64,000 nt of DNA from Macrocybe gigantea (GCA_011319805.1 SJRY01000275.1:124001-188000); one strand, 5' to 3'; shown: positions 45,748 to 57,061, numbered from the stretch's first letter. Notes: a model not told the origin generated them from the letters alone. Numbers and translations: made by a program.

Positions 45748-46124
45748 GCGTTGCCCTCAACCGTTTTCTTTACGTGTTCCATTCGTCCCCCCATTCATCT
45801 GTTCCAGACATCCATCCCTTTGCGTTTCGATTTCCTGCCCCGTTGCTCCACCTGTGTAAAGGACCGCTGACCTGCATCGCTTTATGGAACGTCCGTTCTT
45901 GTCATCCCGCTTTCATTTTGCATATATTGTATCTCAGTTCGTGAATTAAGAATTCACCAGACTCCAGAGACTGCCTCGTTGCTTTTGCAGAATGATGCTT
46001 TCCGCCTGTTTGTCAAATGCGTAGGAGCGATATGTAGTCACATTAAATTATCACAAGCAGATTACAAAAATATAGATGCCATGCGCAAGGTGCGATGGGC
46101 TTGAATTATCTATTATGAACGCCG
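45748..46124. other. Convergent intergenic region
   Basis: About 380 bases between the 3' ends of the co-chaperone and lipase genes. No gene or repeat is seen. Confidence 0.45.
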
Positions 46125-47564
46125 TCAGACGGTGCAGGACAAGGCGCCGATGGTGATGTTTTGGAAATAGGGTCCTGACGGAAAATGAGAAACGCCCTCA
46201 GAAAAAGAGATTTGAGCGTGCCTGCATGATCGTTCACGTTGAGGTCATCAATGGTGTTTGCGTCCGAGCATTTCTTCAGGATCATGAGCATTGAGGTTTA
46301 CGCAAATGAGGAAATAATTACGGTGTTCTCTTCTCCCTGGCATGCAACAACATCGGTGGCGTTTCCGTTAGAGTCGACCGCATTGATGTGCACTTCCCCA
46401 GCGGGATGCTTGTACCCCAAGCGTCGAGGGGGAACGTTCGGGACCGGGTCGTGCTGGTTCGTGATATAGGTAAAGTTTTTGCCCATCTGGCATATGACGA
46501 GACATGCGGTCAGTTCTGAAAACTGCAAAGTGCTGGGGAGAAGGACAGGTACCAGCTTTTCTACGTAATTGGCCCACGCTTGGTCGCCAACCCGAGGGAG
46601 GCCAAAGACGGTTGCGGTGATGGAATAGATCTGTTGAGCGCTGCGCGAGGTACATCGTGTCCAAACTCGCCACCGCGGCACCTGAATTGGTGCAAATGTT
46701 AGTTCTTATTGGGATAAGTATCAAGGCTTATGACCTAAAGAATGGCCCACGACTAATACCTTGCTGGCATTTTTACTCTGGAGTCCTGAATGGACTGTCG
46801 AAAGGACGATGTCGGCCGTCTGTTCAAAGGTCTTCTGGAAGCCCTTGTGCACCTGGATACGTGTTCCTGTCAAAAAAAAAGAAAGAAAAAGAGAACTAGA
46901 ACGGAAATTCAAATTCCTCATAGAAATACGATGCGGTACCGTTCGTGTTGTTGAAACGGGTGGTATTCAAATCTACGAGTTCGAGTTGTACATCGTTCAG
47001 GAGTGACACGCTAAAGCAGTGATCAGGATCTGCTATCAGAATACAGTTCTGTGACAACTGACAGGTTGCTCGTATTCGTCCCTTGGTGAGCGACGACGAT
47101 CGACTGGCTGCTGTTGTCATAGGCAATATAGACTTGAAAATACAATCAATAAGTCTATTCCAGATGGCATCGAGGGAAAGAGTTACAATTTGGTATGGCG
47201 GCATTGTCTGGAATACGAGTGTCATGGATACGTCTGACCATGATAAGGCTTTACACTTACTTCCGCCGGCGACGAAGACCTCGACTTGTCCTCCCAGCGC
47301 GTCGCAAGGTGCTCCACATTGCATGCTTTTGACCGCTGCATTCGAGCAAAAAGACACTCGAACCAGCTCCAGAGGGCGGACATAGTGGGCCGTTATGTTA
47401 TCCTGAGACACAGGAAATGTCGTCGAATTTTGTGGTCCCTGATCGGCAGAGTGCGGCATGTCGAAAGCCTCGGGGGGCAGGGCATCGACGAGCGCAAGCA
47501 AGGTCGAAATTAAGAAGACCGTGAAGACGAAGTTCCTGGTCCACATTGGTCCAAACATTGTCAT
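46125..47564 (-). CDS. Secreted class 3 lipase
   Basis: Alpha/beta-hydrolase of the fungal triacylglycerol lipase family. The start at 47564 gives a signal peptide (NFVFTVFLISTLLALVDA); a second Met two codons later is equally possible. The mature N-terminal part contains ITAHYVRPLELVRVSFCSNA. Later exons encode VLNDVQLELVDLN, GTRIQVHKGFQKTFEQTADI and VHSGLQSKNASKVLVVGHSL with the nucleophile serine in GHSLG split by an intron before AAVASLDTMYL. The acid region is ITNQHDPVPNVPPRRLGYKH and the histidine region NVNDHAGPYFQN, ending TIGALSCTV at 46125-46127. Five or six introns have GT...AG ends. N-glycosylation sequons are present. No frame break was seen in the catalytic part. Confidence 0.88.
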
Positions 47565-48859
47565 GTCAGAGCTTGGCCTTTATCCTGTGCGGATGTATTG
47601 ACGCTGACGAAAACCGAGTCGAGTAACAAAAATGCGGAAGCGAGGCAATCCGGCTCTGTTGACCACCAAGACGGGACGGAAAGCGGAGCAATGGTTCTGT
47701 AATCGGAAGTACCTCAAACTTCTCAGCGCCCTAGTGTTGCCGAGTCTGACCTTGCCTTTATTTTTTGGTATCGATGGCTTTGAGCGAGCTGCAATGTGCC
47801 GGCCAGTTGACAAGAACAATCCGCAGCGTCGCAGGATGGCACTGTCGCGAGAAAGTATGACGAAAACAATTCAATTGGTCATGCGAGGGTTCGGCTGTCT
47901 GACCAGGATTTCAAATTCCACCTAAAAGTCGATCTAATGGCGAAAGACCGCCGAAGAGGGAATCCTGACCAAGCCTTCGAGTCCAATCCGACGTAATAAA
48001 CGTACTGTACAGTTTGAAATACAGCTTATCCAGTGCTGCGCGTCATGCTCCTTTTTATGGCCATAACCTCGAAGATCAGTATTAGTCCTGCCGGAGTCAG
48101 GACCTAGAACAGAAGAACGGAGTGCGTTGCGTACCTTGTCATTGAGATTTGGATTGTTGACAATGCCTCTGATCAGAACGGAGGAGATTCGCATAGCAAA
48201 AGGAAGCGTCGCAACAAATCCGACAAGACACGGAAGGGAGAGGCAATAACCGATGGTGCACAGCCACTCGGGATCCCGAAGTTCAGTGACATTCTGTAGC
48301 GACGAAAGGCATACATCAGATATCGTATGTTGCGGAATGGGTTATCAACGAGCGTAGTTGAATTAACTAAACGACTCGTTCAATGGTGATGTGTGTGACA
48401 TATTTTGACATTGAAGATGGCTGACCTGAATAAAAGGAACCGGAGCTCGCAAAACTGCTGACGAGCAGATGGTCGAGGTCGTCGGATGCTCCAATCACTC
48501 GGGCATGACAGCATTTTCGCACTTTCGTGTACAATAATAAAAGCTGAGGCGCAGTGAGTACCAAGCCGCTAACCCTGACGGAGTCAAAGGACGCTTGAGG
48601 AAATGTTAAAATGCCGTTTCCCTGTTCCGGAATGTGGAGTGGCGTCTACGCGGTGCCTGCAGCCTGAATTGAAAGAAGAAAATTGCCATGCTAATGATGG
48701 TGGACAATATGCATGGAACAGACATATTTCGTGATTTTGAATGGTAATTTACATTGAAGAGACAGACCTTCACTGCTCGACAGATAGAGAATAAAAATGC
48801 ACTGAAAATAAGTCCAACCAGGTTCTACTCGGCAGTTGTCGCGAATGAGGGGTAGACGT
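47565..48859. other. 1.3 kb region with possible short membrane-protein exons (minus strand)
   Basis: On the minus strand a frame from 48564 (MVLTAPQLLLLYTKVRKCCH) and a second at about 48155-48295 (WLCTIGYCLSLPCLVGFVAT) have intron-like edges and one clear hydrophobic segment. They could be two exons of a small membrane protein, but I do not recognise it. Downstream of it sits the 3' end of laccase 3; upstream of the lipase start lies its promoter. Confidence 0.35.
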
Positions 48860-51558
48860 TCACTGCTGGTCTGGAGGAAGGCTTTGATAGATCGGGCACA
48901 GATCTAACCACGACTGTTTGATGATCACGGATTGAGGCCCGCTGATCTGATCAGTCGGTGCTTCGCTGAACACGACAGCTAAGCCGGCCTCGAGATGCCA
49001 ATCTGTCAACGGTCGGTCAATTTCGCCTAGAACGTGAGCGTGAGATCGAGAATACAAGCGCACCGATGTCTGACATTGGGATAATCACGACAATGATCAG
49101 AGAGTTGCTCGAAGATTTAGCTCTACGACGTACGACAATGCAAGAACCTGGTGGATGATTGTGAATGACTTGGGAGGAAAGCGAGGAATTACGCTAAGCT
49201 CACCATGGGCCGGGATTATCCGTCTTGAAGCGAATGATTACCGTGGAACCTGGCTGAGGTCAGAGAAGCCCTAAGTCGGTAGAGTGCTCATCTATACCTC
49301 CCACGCCAACGACGTCCCGACGTGGCGGATTAGCATAGTTGACACCGCCACTCATTCCTTGGATAATGTCGAATGCATGGCCGTGGAGACTATCACATAA
49401 TGAGTGACAACGGCGAGTAACGAAGCGACACGAAAACTCACTGGAATGGGCTACGAAAAAGGCCGGAAATATCAGCGTCCCTTTTTGCATAAAGAATTTC
49501 CTTGGTCTACACACTGCACATGTCCTACGAAACCGTTGAGCTAAAGAGATACAAAAATGAGGATGGGTATATCCTACCATTGGCGGAGCCATGAATCTGG
49601 AGCTCTATGACCTTGTTCTTCTCCAGGACGAAGGTATGTTCTGACGGAGTGAAGTCGCTTTCAGTCAAGAAGCTGTTAGCGATGACATTGAGCAAAGTAG
49701 GCAGATCAGGAGGTTCATAGCGAATTCCATTTATAGTCCACTGCACTCGCATCAGGCATGCACCATGGTTATCTTAAGGGACGTACCTCTGTTTGGCCGT
49801 TGAAACCATGACCGAATTGCAAATCTATCACTCTATCAGCAGGAGCGCTGCCCCAGGTGCGCCAGGGTTTTCAAGAGGATGAAGGAGAGATTCATCGAGT
49901 AGTATTCCACCAGACGATGGGGCGAGGCTCGAGCTCGGTTCCCCAGACGAGGCTCCTTCGTAATGCAATACTGCGAAAACATTCTGCGTATCCACTGGTA
50001 AATGAGGGTCAGCATGCGAACAGACGACACCTTGAAACACGAACAGTTCGTATTATCCGAAGAATGCTGTAGTTCCATTGGCGCTCGAACCCAGTAATTG
50101 TCGACTGGCTGGTTAGCCGCGACAACAACCGAGTAACGTTGAGCAGCATAGATGTCGAATTGATCAACAGTCAAAGGGACGTGGTTGATACCGTCGACCT
50201 ATAAACGCCAAAGGAGTTGGATTACTGACGGCCGTCTGTAGAAGTGAACAACAACATACCTCAATTATCGTCATTCTATGGCCATCGATGGAGAATCTAA
50301 ACCCTGAGCAGGCGGAGAGGTTGACAACGCGGAAGCGGTAGCGTTTTCCTTGAACCACGTTGATGCGAGCACGGGCCACGGCGGGGCCGCCGTTGTACCT
50401 GCCGATGCCATTGATCAATCCTGAGTCAGGAACCTTGGCTCATAAGTTCAGATTTGGCCTGCAATGCTCAACAAGGATGCTTACCGGCTCAGCCGTGGTT
50501 CCATTCAGGAATTTTTCTCCGAGGATAGGAGCAGCCTTTGTCGAACGTCAGCGTTGCGCGATCGCGACGAAGCAAGTATGGGCATACTTGGTGGTACCAG
50601 TCCGCCAGTGTAATGACGGTATTCGCATCATCGACGTCGTACAAGCTCTTGTGAGGATCGTTCGGATCTAAGGCTTTGTCAGTTCTGGGAAAAAATTAGC
50701 GGCAAATAGTTTGCATACCGTAAACCACAAGGGCTCTATAGCGACATACAGTAAGTCAAAAGGCACGATTTTAACGCTTGACTTTCACACTCACCCACGA
50801 AGACCATCGACATACTGCGAAGAAAGATGACTACGAAAAAAGACGATTAAAAATCCTGCAAGCGGAACATAAATACGTTCCTACCTGTGGTACCTGTAAT
50901 CGAATGCTCAGTCAGTCAACCGTTCCAATAGAAACGAGTAAACTGGACATTATTACCAGAAAGTACCAGCCTGACCATTGAGCGGTACTGCGGAACATGT
51001 TAGTCATTTATCATAAGAAGAGAGAATGGTACTCCTTACTGTCATATGTATATGAATGGCCCGGAGAAATGGGACACTGGTTGACGAAGGCAGCTGATCT
51101 AGTCCAGAATAAGTTCGAGTGCATTCGGAATATGAGTCAGGAACACGTACGCCCATCTTCAGATGCGGTTCTGGCTTGGAACTGCCAAGATGGTGTCAGA
51201 TCTGCTAGAATCCACGAAACTGGAATGACGGACGAACCAATCCGTGCCAATGGATGCTGGTGCTCCGCCTGCAGAACCGAAACCATGTTAGACCTAATAT
51301 GCGAGTATGGCAGAGTCGCTACCTCATTGTCGGATCGGTTAGCTGGTTGTTGGCGGTGATATGGAGAGTATCCGTCTTCTGGGCTTGGATCAGCGTTCCT
51401 GGGTATATTCCATTGACTAGTATGCTAGAACGCGTGAAGCCATCCGGTGCAATGTTCGAATTGGCAATGTTGAAATTGATATTAACGTCAGCCCCACTGA
51501 CGAGCCACGGTACTAGGACCAAGAAAGAGCAGAGAGATCGAAAAGCAGGTCGAATCAT
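48860..51558 (-). CDS. Laccase 3 (multicopper oxidase), microexon-rich
   Basis: Close paralogue of laccase 1. The start at 51558 gives a signal peptide ([17 protein letters not shown]) and [18 protein letters not shown]. Copper regions after splicing are [38 protein letters not shown] and [20 protein letters not shown]. They are cut at the same places as in laccase 1 by exons of 9 nt (50885-50893), 10 nt (49515-49524), 9 nt (49442-49450), 14 nt (49134-49147) and 6 nt (49064-49069). Shared 17-nt (50719-50735) and 31-nt (51151-51181) exons are also present. The C terminus is [21 protein letters not shown] four-C run on the plus strand (49851-49854) shifts frame in the segment corresponding to [12 protein letters not shown] of laccase 1; a fifth base restores it. 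Leu at the T1 axial position. Confidence 0.9.
49064..49069 (-). other. Laccase 3 microexon, 6 nt (HI of HCHIDWH)
   Basis: Minus-strand caatgtcag / ACATCG / gtgcgctt. Joined between ...TGTC and ATTGGC (49002) it rebuilds C-H-I-D-W-H. The downstream intron is 61 nt. Confidence 0.8.
49134..49147 (-). other. Laccase 3 microexon, 14 nt (FLHC)
   Basis: Minus-strand tccaccag / GTTCTTGCATTGTC / gtacgtcg. It carries the T1 cysteine codon. Introns are 56 and 64 nt. Confidence 0.82.
49442..49450 (-). other. Laccase 3 microexon, 9 nt (PF of HPFHLHGH)
   Basis: Minus-strand tttttcgtag / CCCATTCCA / gtgagttt. The following exon starts T-CTC-CAC-GGC at 49389 after a 52-nt intron. Confidence 0.8.
49515..49524 (-). 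other. Laccase 3 microexon, 10 nt (HV and start of HPFHLHGH)
   Basis: Minus-strand gtttcgtag / GACATGTGCA / gtgtgtag. Preceded by a 53-nt intron after GSANG and followed by a 64-nt intron. Confidence 0.78.
50719..50735 (-). other. Laccase 3 microexon, 17 nt (ALVVY)
   Basis: Minus-strand gtcgctatag / 17 nt / gtatgcaaa. Bridges GLRG and [13 protein letters not shown]. Introns 59 and 51 nt. Confidence 0.75.
50885..50893 (-). other. Laccase 3 microexon, 9 nt (tyrosine and histidine of WYHSH)
   Basis: Minus-strand cgattacag / GTACCACAG / gtaggaac. Joined to TTTCTG (edge 50957) and TCATCTT (50831) it gives W-Y-H-S-H. Introns are 63 and 53 nt. Confidence 0.8.
51151..51181 (-). other. Laccase 3 exon of 31 nt ([10 protein letters not shown])
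   Basis: Minus-strand ttggcag-type acceptor context before TTCCAAGCC and donor gtacgtg after GATGGGC. Same length and phase as the laccase 1 exon at 6937-6967. Confidence 0.7.
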
Positions 51559-51600
51559 CCCGTAAGCAAGATGCTGAGCTGTGGAAGAATTGGAGTGAGC

Positions 51601-51607
51601 TTTTATA
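51601..51607 (-). promoter_or_regulatory. TATA box of laccase 3
   Basis: TATAAAA on the minus strand, 43 nt upstream of the start codon, within CTATAAAAGCTC. The same core and distance are seen at laccase 1. Confidence 0.65.
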
Positions 51608-54273
51608 GCAGAAATACCCTGAATTTTTATCACTTAAGGATGGTCACCATTGGGCACTCACTCGACAAGAATGACATATCGCCATTAGGACCGCATTGAA
51701 ACTCGAGTGGAGTGGGGAAAGAAATAGAATCTGAAATTTCACAAAAATGCTGCCGGCCTGTTACGACCGCCGACAGACCCCATCAGTAAGATGCCCGAGC
51801 AAAGAACATTTGCGCCCGTGATTGTAACGGATGGGACTTCATGCCTTATCCATCGTTGAGCCTTTTGTTCCCTCCCAATCTCATTAGTTCAAGATTGACC
51901 TTAAAAAGGTGAAAGATTTGCTGTAAAATTTTTCATGGAAAGGTGTATAAATGGCCCAGAAACTTGCTAATTGACATCCGTAAATGGGGGAGAGAAAGAG
52001 CTGCCAAAAGGCGAAAGAACGGCTCACCAGTTACTAAGGTATACTCAAATCTATTGCGTTAACTACCCCAGTGACCCGGAATTGACACCTAGGCCCAAAG
52101 ATCAGGACTGTCTGAGAGTTCTAATGGCACACATGGTTGTTGCAGTCTGGTATCGACAGGAAGCAGGTCTCAGATGCATCCCAGAAGGAAAAAAAAGCAG
52201 GAACAGAGAAATTCCGTGAACCCCGGAGCGAAAAGAAAGCCAATTATCGCCCAAAATGTAGCCGCGCACATCTTGTGATCAAGCAGAAAAGGCAAGAAGA
52301 GGTTGAGCAAGTGCGGCACTGTCTTCCATAAGTCCGCGCCAAATGTGCGGCGACTCCTTGAAATGTGTGTGGCAATGTGGCAACCACGACTAAAAGCCTC
52401 CGAGGACCAAGAGTAAATCCCACAGAACCAATACCCTCACCAAGGGTCAAGTAGATTAAGCTGCGACTTCACGTTGTCAGACTTTGGGCAAGCGGTAGAT
52501 GTTGGAAAAGAAGAAATGCTACATTTGGCAGTTGTATTGACGGCGTAGTCAACAACACCAAAGTGCAAACCATCCAAACTCCAATGATTTCAGCTATTGG
52601 CTACGGTATGGCCATCCTATTATCGCCGGATTCATGATTGACAAACATGATCACAGATAGCACCTCCACCCAATGATAACCGGTGCATTGTCGCATCAGT
52701 CTTCTCATGTCAAGTGGCTAACATCGACTATAATGTCATTTAATTTGAACCCAGGTTGATAATGTCTATTCCTCAATTCGCGTTTCCGAGGCAAATTTGC
52801 CATGCGGTCTGTTTATGGGGCTTCTTGCCAAGCCAAGCCTGACCCCTCAAGGTCCGTTCAGGTTTTGTAGCTGATAACATTGACGGTTCTTTCAATCAAG
52901 GGCCTCTTTGATCGAATTCTGTCCAGACAAGGCGATACCCATCCTTATAACCCCATAATGACGGGAAATGCCAAGAAATGAAGCTCGATTGTCATGAGGT
53001 TGCCTCGGTGACTTTGCGTATCTTCAAAGACAATCCTCGGTCGATTCCCCTGACTGCTTGCGAAAATTGGTTCAAATACTTACAGCTCATAGAAAAGTCG
53101 CTGCATATTTGGCCTATTCGATCTTTTTTTTTCTATGTCTTCCCTTGCTTTCACCAATTGAACGTCTGGGACTCAGGGCAGCACCATGGACTTCTACGAA
53201 AGACCCTGTCTTGGCCATCATCAGAATGGCAACTAGGAAGCCAGAACCTGTGGAGGGGGTTGAGCAACTCTGCGAAGGAATCGGTGCTACAGATGATTGA
53301 CAGTTCTATAGTCTTTTGAAATAAGCATGTCAGCGCCGACTGGTTGGCACATCTGTTCTTGGTCTGTACCTTCTGTACATTGCCCCAACGATGTACCTCG
53401 GTCATGGGCCGCAGATCGTATGGTATGCATGTGCATTAGTTACTCTTCCATATGGTCGGTACTGACATTCATCTATCATGCCTCAGGCTTGGGCCATCCA
53501 AGCTCTCATACCATTGAACTTTCGTGAGGTACCAAGACTAATGGGAGAACACAGTGCCAAGACTTCATTTGGCTTGGACTCTTTGTGCCGTCGCTGTGGA
53601 ACTTCTCCCATTTAGAAACCAGCAGGGTGCACAAGGACCATGACTTTTGCTCCACAGAAACTGTCTTCATCCTTCTCGCTTCCAGAAATCTTTGAAAGCA
53701 TTAAAGCCCAAAAGGAGAGCATGTCAAAAAAAAAATGGTCAGGAAGAAAACACATTGCCCAATTGAAATGTCAGAGGATGCGGCTTCCGGTATGCATTTT
53801 GTCACCTAGCTACAAACCCAAGTCTACGACCACTTTGACCATATATTTCCAGAAACCGTGAAAGGACGCAACAAGAAAACGCTACAAGGGCCGGTAGACA
53901 TACAGCAAGCATCCCCCAACGCATCTCAACATCCCAGACAAAGAAGTCATGGAAGTTCTCGGAAAGCTGCGTTCTTGTCGGTAGTAAACTAGTTGTCTTT
54001 CAACATGTGACAAATAGAAACAATGGCAAGGTTTGCACTATTGGAGCCCGCATTTACAGCCAGGTTTGAATCTTGCTTGCCAGTGTTCATCCCACAGATA
54101 AAATAATTTGTCTGTGGCATTCAACCACTCATCGCTACGAAGCAATGCAGCTTTGCATGCAAGCCTCGGTCCATGGCATTAGCCGAGCAATGCTGCGCTC
54201 CAAGAAATAGCTGCAGATATCCCACCCATATCATCAGCCAGCTTGCTGCTATACTCTTCTAGAGGGTGAGTGG
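51608..54273. other. 2.7 kb gene-poor region left of the retrotransposon
   Basis: Many stops in all frames. The longest pieces (for example 52978-53319 and a run near 53330-53530 with hydrophobic stretches such as GLYLLYIAPTMYL) do not join into a recognisable gene. They may be decayed coding sequence. The right end includes the promoter of laccase 3 only at its left border. No tRNA and no terminal repeats were found. Confidence 0.4.
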
Positions 54274-54278
54274 TTCAC

Positions 54279-54598
54279 TGTTACAGACATCGCTCAAAGG
54301 ACCATTCATTTTTCTATCTTATCTTTCCCACATCCCTTATCTCCCCCATCATGCTGCGCAGCGTGCAGCCATCGAGTCATCCCACTTCCCTAGTCATTCT
54401 GAGTCATCTCCTTCCAGTCTTACTCATCCGCAGTTCACAGCATTGCGCAGTCCATGGTCCGTGCTCGAGTACTGTAGTGTATATAAGGACTCCCAGATGT
54501 ACCAGTAATGCTAGGCTTAATATTCCTTTTGCCATCATCTCAAGACCACTCTCGCACTTAGTCTGCCCGAGTCCTTCTGAGATTCGTCTAGCCTAACA
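54279..54598 (+). repeat. 5' LTR
   Basis: 320 bp, TGTTACAG...CCTAACA. Contains a TATA box (tatataagg, about 54479-54487). The predicted transcript start falls about 30 nt downstream, close to AGGCTTAATAT (54513-54523). Pairs with the 3' LTR at 60784-61103. Confidence 0.95.
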
Positions 54599-54600
54599 AG

Positions 54601-54611
54601 ATATTAAGCCT
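54601..54611 (+). other. Primer-binding site, self-priming type
   Basis: ATATTAAGCCT begins two bases after the 5' LTR. It is the exact reverse complement of AGGCTTAATAT at 54513-54523 in the LTR, near the expected 5' end of the transcript. No tRNA 3' end match (such as TGGTATCAGAGC) was seen. This layout matches Tf1/sushi-type self-priming, where the first 11 nt of the RNA anneal to this site. Confidence 0.75.
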
Positions 54612-54643
54612 CGTCAAGACTCACTCAGACTCACACACACACT

Positions 54644-55261
54644 ATGTCACGCTTTATCAAAGACTTGATCAACATTCGACGACAAGCGGTCGCCGACCCA
54701 ACGAGCACTAGCACGAGCAACGAGAGCACTTGGCTCAGAGAAGTAGACCAGACATTGCAGTCCACGCCATTTGCAGAGACAGTCCATGCCACCCGCAGAG
54801 ACACTAGCAATCCAAACAAATGAAAGAGAGAGCGCACGCCTACACCAAGTAGCGACGACGAAGAGCAGGCATTTCTGAGAGAGTTTGCCTTCACCACCAC
54901 AGACGAGCCCACTGAGATCCTCAGCGAAGGAGCAGCACAACTCATTGCAGAACTCTTCCTAGAAGGAGAATATGGGATAAGCCCAGAAGAGCTGTGGTCA
55001 GACCAGAATCTTCTTGCTGAAGAAGAGGACGAACCCATCTGCAAGAAAACGAGAGAAGAACGAACACAAGCCCGAGACTTTAGGTGACAACAGATTGAGA
55101 ACTATAATCGCCGAACACAGGAGGAAGACATACTGATACAGAGAGGGCACAATGCACAGAGCATACGACAGAACCAACGAGAACGACACCAGAGTCAAGG
55201 ACACACAGGAACGAAACCGCCGAACCCCTTCAGAGGACCAATCTGTCGAAGCACTGCATAA
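54644..55261 (+). pseudogene. Retrotransposon 5' ORF (gag N-terminal part), interrupted
   Basis: Frame from the ATG at 54644 (MSRFIKDLINIRRQAVADPT) to TAA at 55259-55261, with two in-frame TGA codons at 54821-54823 and 55085-55087. Both sit in Arg-rich context (NK-stop-KRERTPTPSS; RDFR-stop-QQIENYNRR), consistent with former CGA. Acidic and Gln/Arg-rich, as gag leaders often are. A single-base slip near 55260 separates it from the capsid-like frame that follows. Confidence 0.7.
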
Positions 55262-55279
55262 GGAAAGAATCGCACCACC

Positions 55280-56375
55280 GTGGCGAAAGTAAGCAACAGC
55301 GACTGGGACGAATACTATCAGTGGAGGGAGCGAAAAGGACTACCAAAGACAAATGGACCGACCACTGCAGAGTGGGCCGATTTTGAACAAGCTTGTAGAA
55401 TCGCAGGAGTCGACCTAGACTACTGGAAAGAACAGAGAGAGGAGCGAAGACAGAAACAGCTCCAAGAACAGCAAGCCCAAGTACAAGCACAGCAGACCCA
55501 AGAACAACAGATCCAGGAACAGAAAAACCAAGACCAAGAGAACGACGAAGAAACCCCCCAGAGGATGATGACAGAATACAAGGGAATCATCGCCGATCCG
55601 AAATCCTTTACAGGAGATCGAACGTCCTTCAATATTTGGTGGAGGAAGATGAAACTTTACATAACTGCACATGGAGACCTCACGGATACACAGAAGATTG
55701 GAGCGGTCCTGTCTAGAATGACCGACAGACCCGGAGCCCACTGGGCGTCAAAGAAGATCGACACCACTACCAACCAGAGCACATGGGCCGACTTCATAAC
55801 CGAGATAGAGATACGATTCAGCAATGTCATGTCGCCATCACAAGCAGGAAGCAAACTATTCAATATCAGACAGGGAAACCGACCTATCGACGAATTTCTG
55901 GATGAATTCATAGACCTTGCAGGGAAAGTAGGAATGAGAGGAACAGCCCCTCGTTTCCTACTCGAAAAGAGCTTAAACCGAAGGACAGCAGAAGCGTACA
56001 CTTGATCTCCACACTTCCAACAGATGGAGATGAATATATCAAGACAGTTCAAGCGATTGGACGAAACATCGACGAACACAGAAATGTGATGAGAGGAGAA
56101 TTCACAACAATCAGCGCAGGATCGGAAATCCAAACCAAGGAGCAGGACAGGCCATGGAAGTCGACAAAGTACGAAGCAACAACTGCTTCAACTGCAATAA
56201 ACCAGGACACATCTCACAAAACTGCCCGGAACCACGAAAAGGAGCAGCAAATGTCACATGTTTCAACTGTGGCTTAAAGGGACACTATGCGCGAACTGCA
56301 AGAAGAAGAAGAAAGGAAAATCCGGGTCAGAGAAGTGAAAGAAGAAGAAGGAGAGGACGAAGAAGACAAGGATGA
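55280..56375 (+). pseudogene. Retrotransposon gag: capsid-like domain and zinc knuckles, frame-shifted
   Basis: The capsid-like region has FTGDRTSFNIWWRKMKLYI, IGAVLSRMTDRPGAHWA, WADFITEIEIRF and LFNIRQGNRPIDEFLDEFID. A slip near 55999 (a missing base in a T run) separates it from ISTLPTDGDEYIKTVQAIGR. The nucleocapsid part has a first knuckle CFNCNKPGHISQNC (CX2CX4HX4C). The second, CFNCGLKGHYAR, loses its last Cys to a one-base shortfall in an A run at about 56293-56296. Confidence 0.8.
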
Positions 56376-57061
56376 AGAAAGCTCTGACAAAGAGGGTTTT
56401 GCCGAAGGGTCCGACTAAGAGGTGCTAAATCGCGACCCATACAACTGAAACAGACTCACTTCGATACCGGATGTAGATCATCCCATACTCTGAAATACAC
56501 CATTCCCGCCAAGCGATCTGAAGCACCAAGGAAAACCATCCAAGGGGACAAACCACCAAAGAGGAAAGAACTCGCAGTACCAGCAAGAATACGAACGCGA
56601 AAAGGAATCACAACATAACGCCGGAAGTCGATAGCGGAGCGGATAGGACCTGCATCAACACTGCGATAGTAGCAAAAACAGGACTGAAGATACGACGAAT
56701 CAAGAAGATTCCATCATAAATGCGGACGGATCACCCAACTGCCAGAAAACAGCAGACCGAGTAGCGGAGGTCCACATCGACATTAAAGGACACAAGAGCA
56801 CATAGAAGCCATCATACTCGACATCGGAAAAACGACATGCTACTAGGACATGACTGGCTTGTCTACTACAACCCAACAATCAAATGGAGGACAGGAGAAG
56901 TTGTCTTCGACAGATGCCCTAAAACGTGCAAAATAAACCACCAACGATTAAGATACAGAAGGTGGCCAAATCAGCGAAAACCACAGCCAGCGACAAGACA
57001 GGAACCAGATACCCCCATATCTGATCAGATTCAAACACCTCTTCAAGGAGAAGAACTTTGA

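Noticed and set aside
47632..47925. 97-codon plus-strand frame upstream of the lipase
   Set aside because: No motif and it lies over the lipase promoter region; likely chance.
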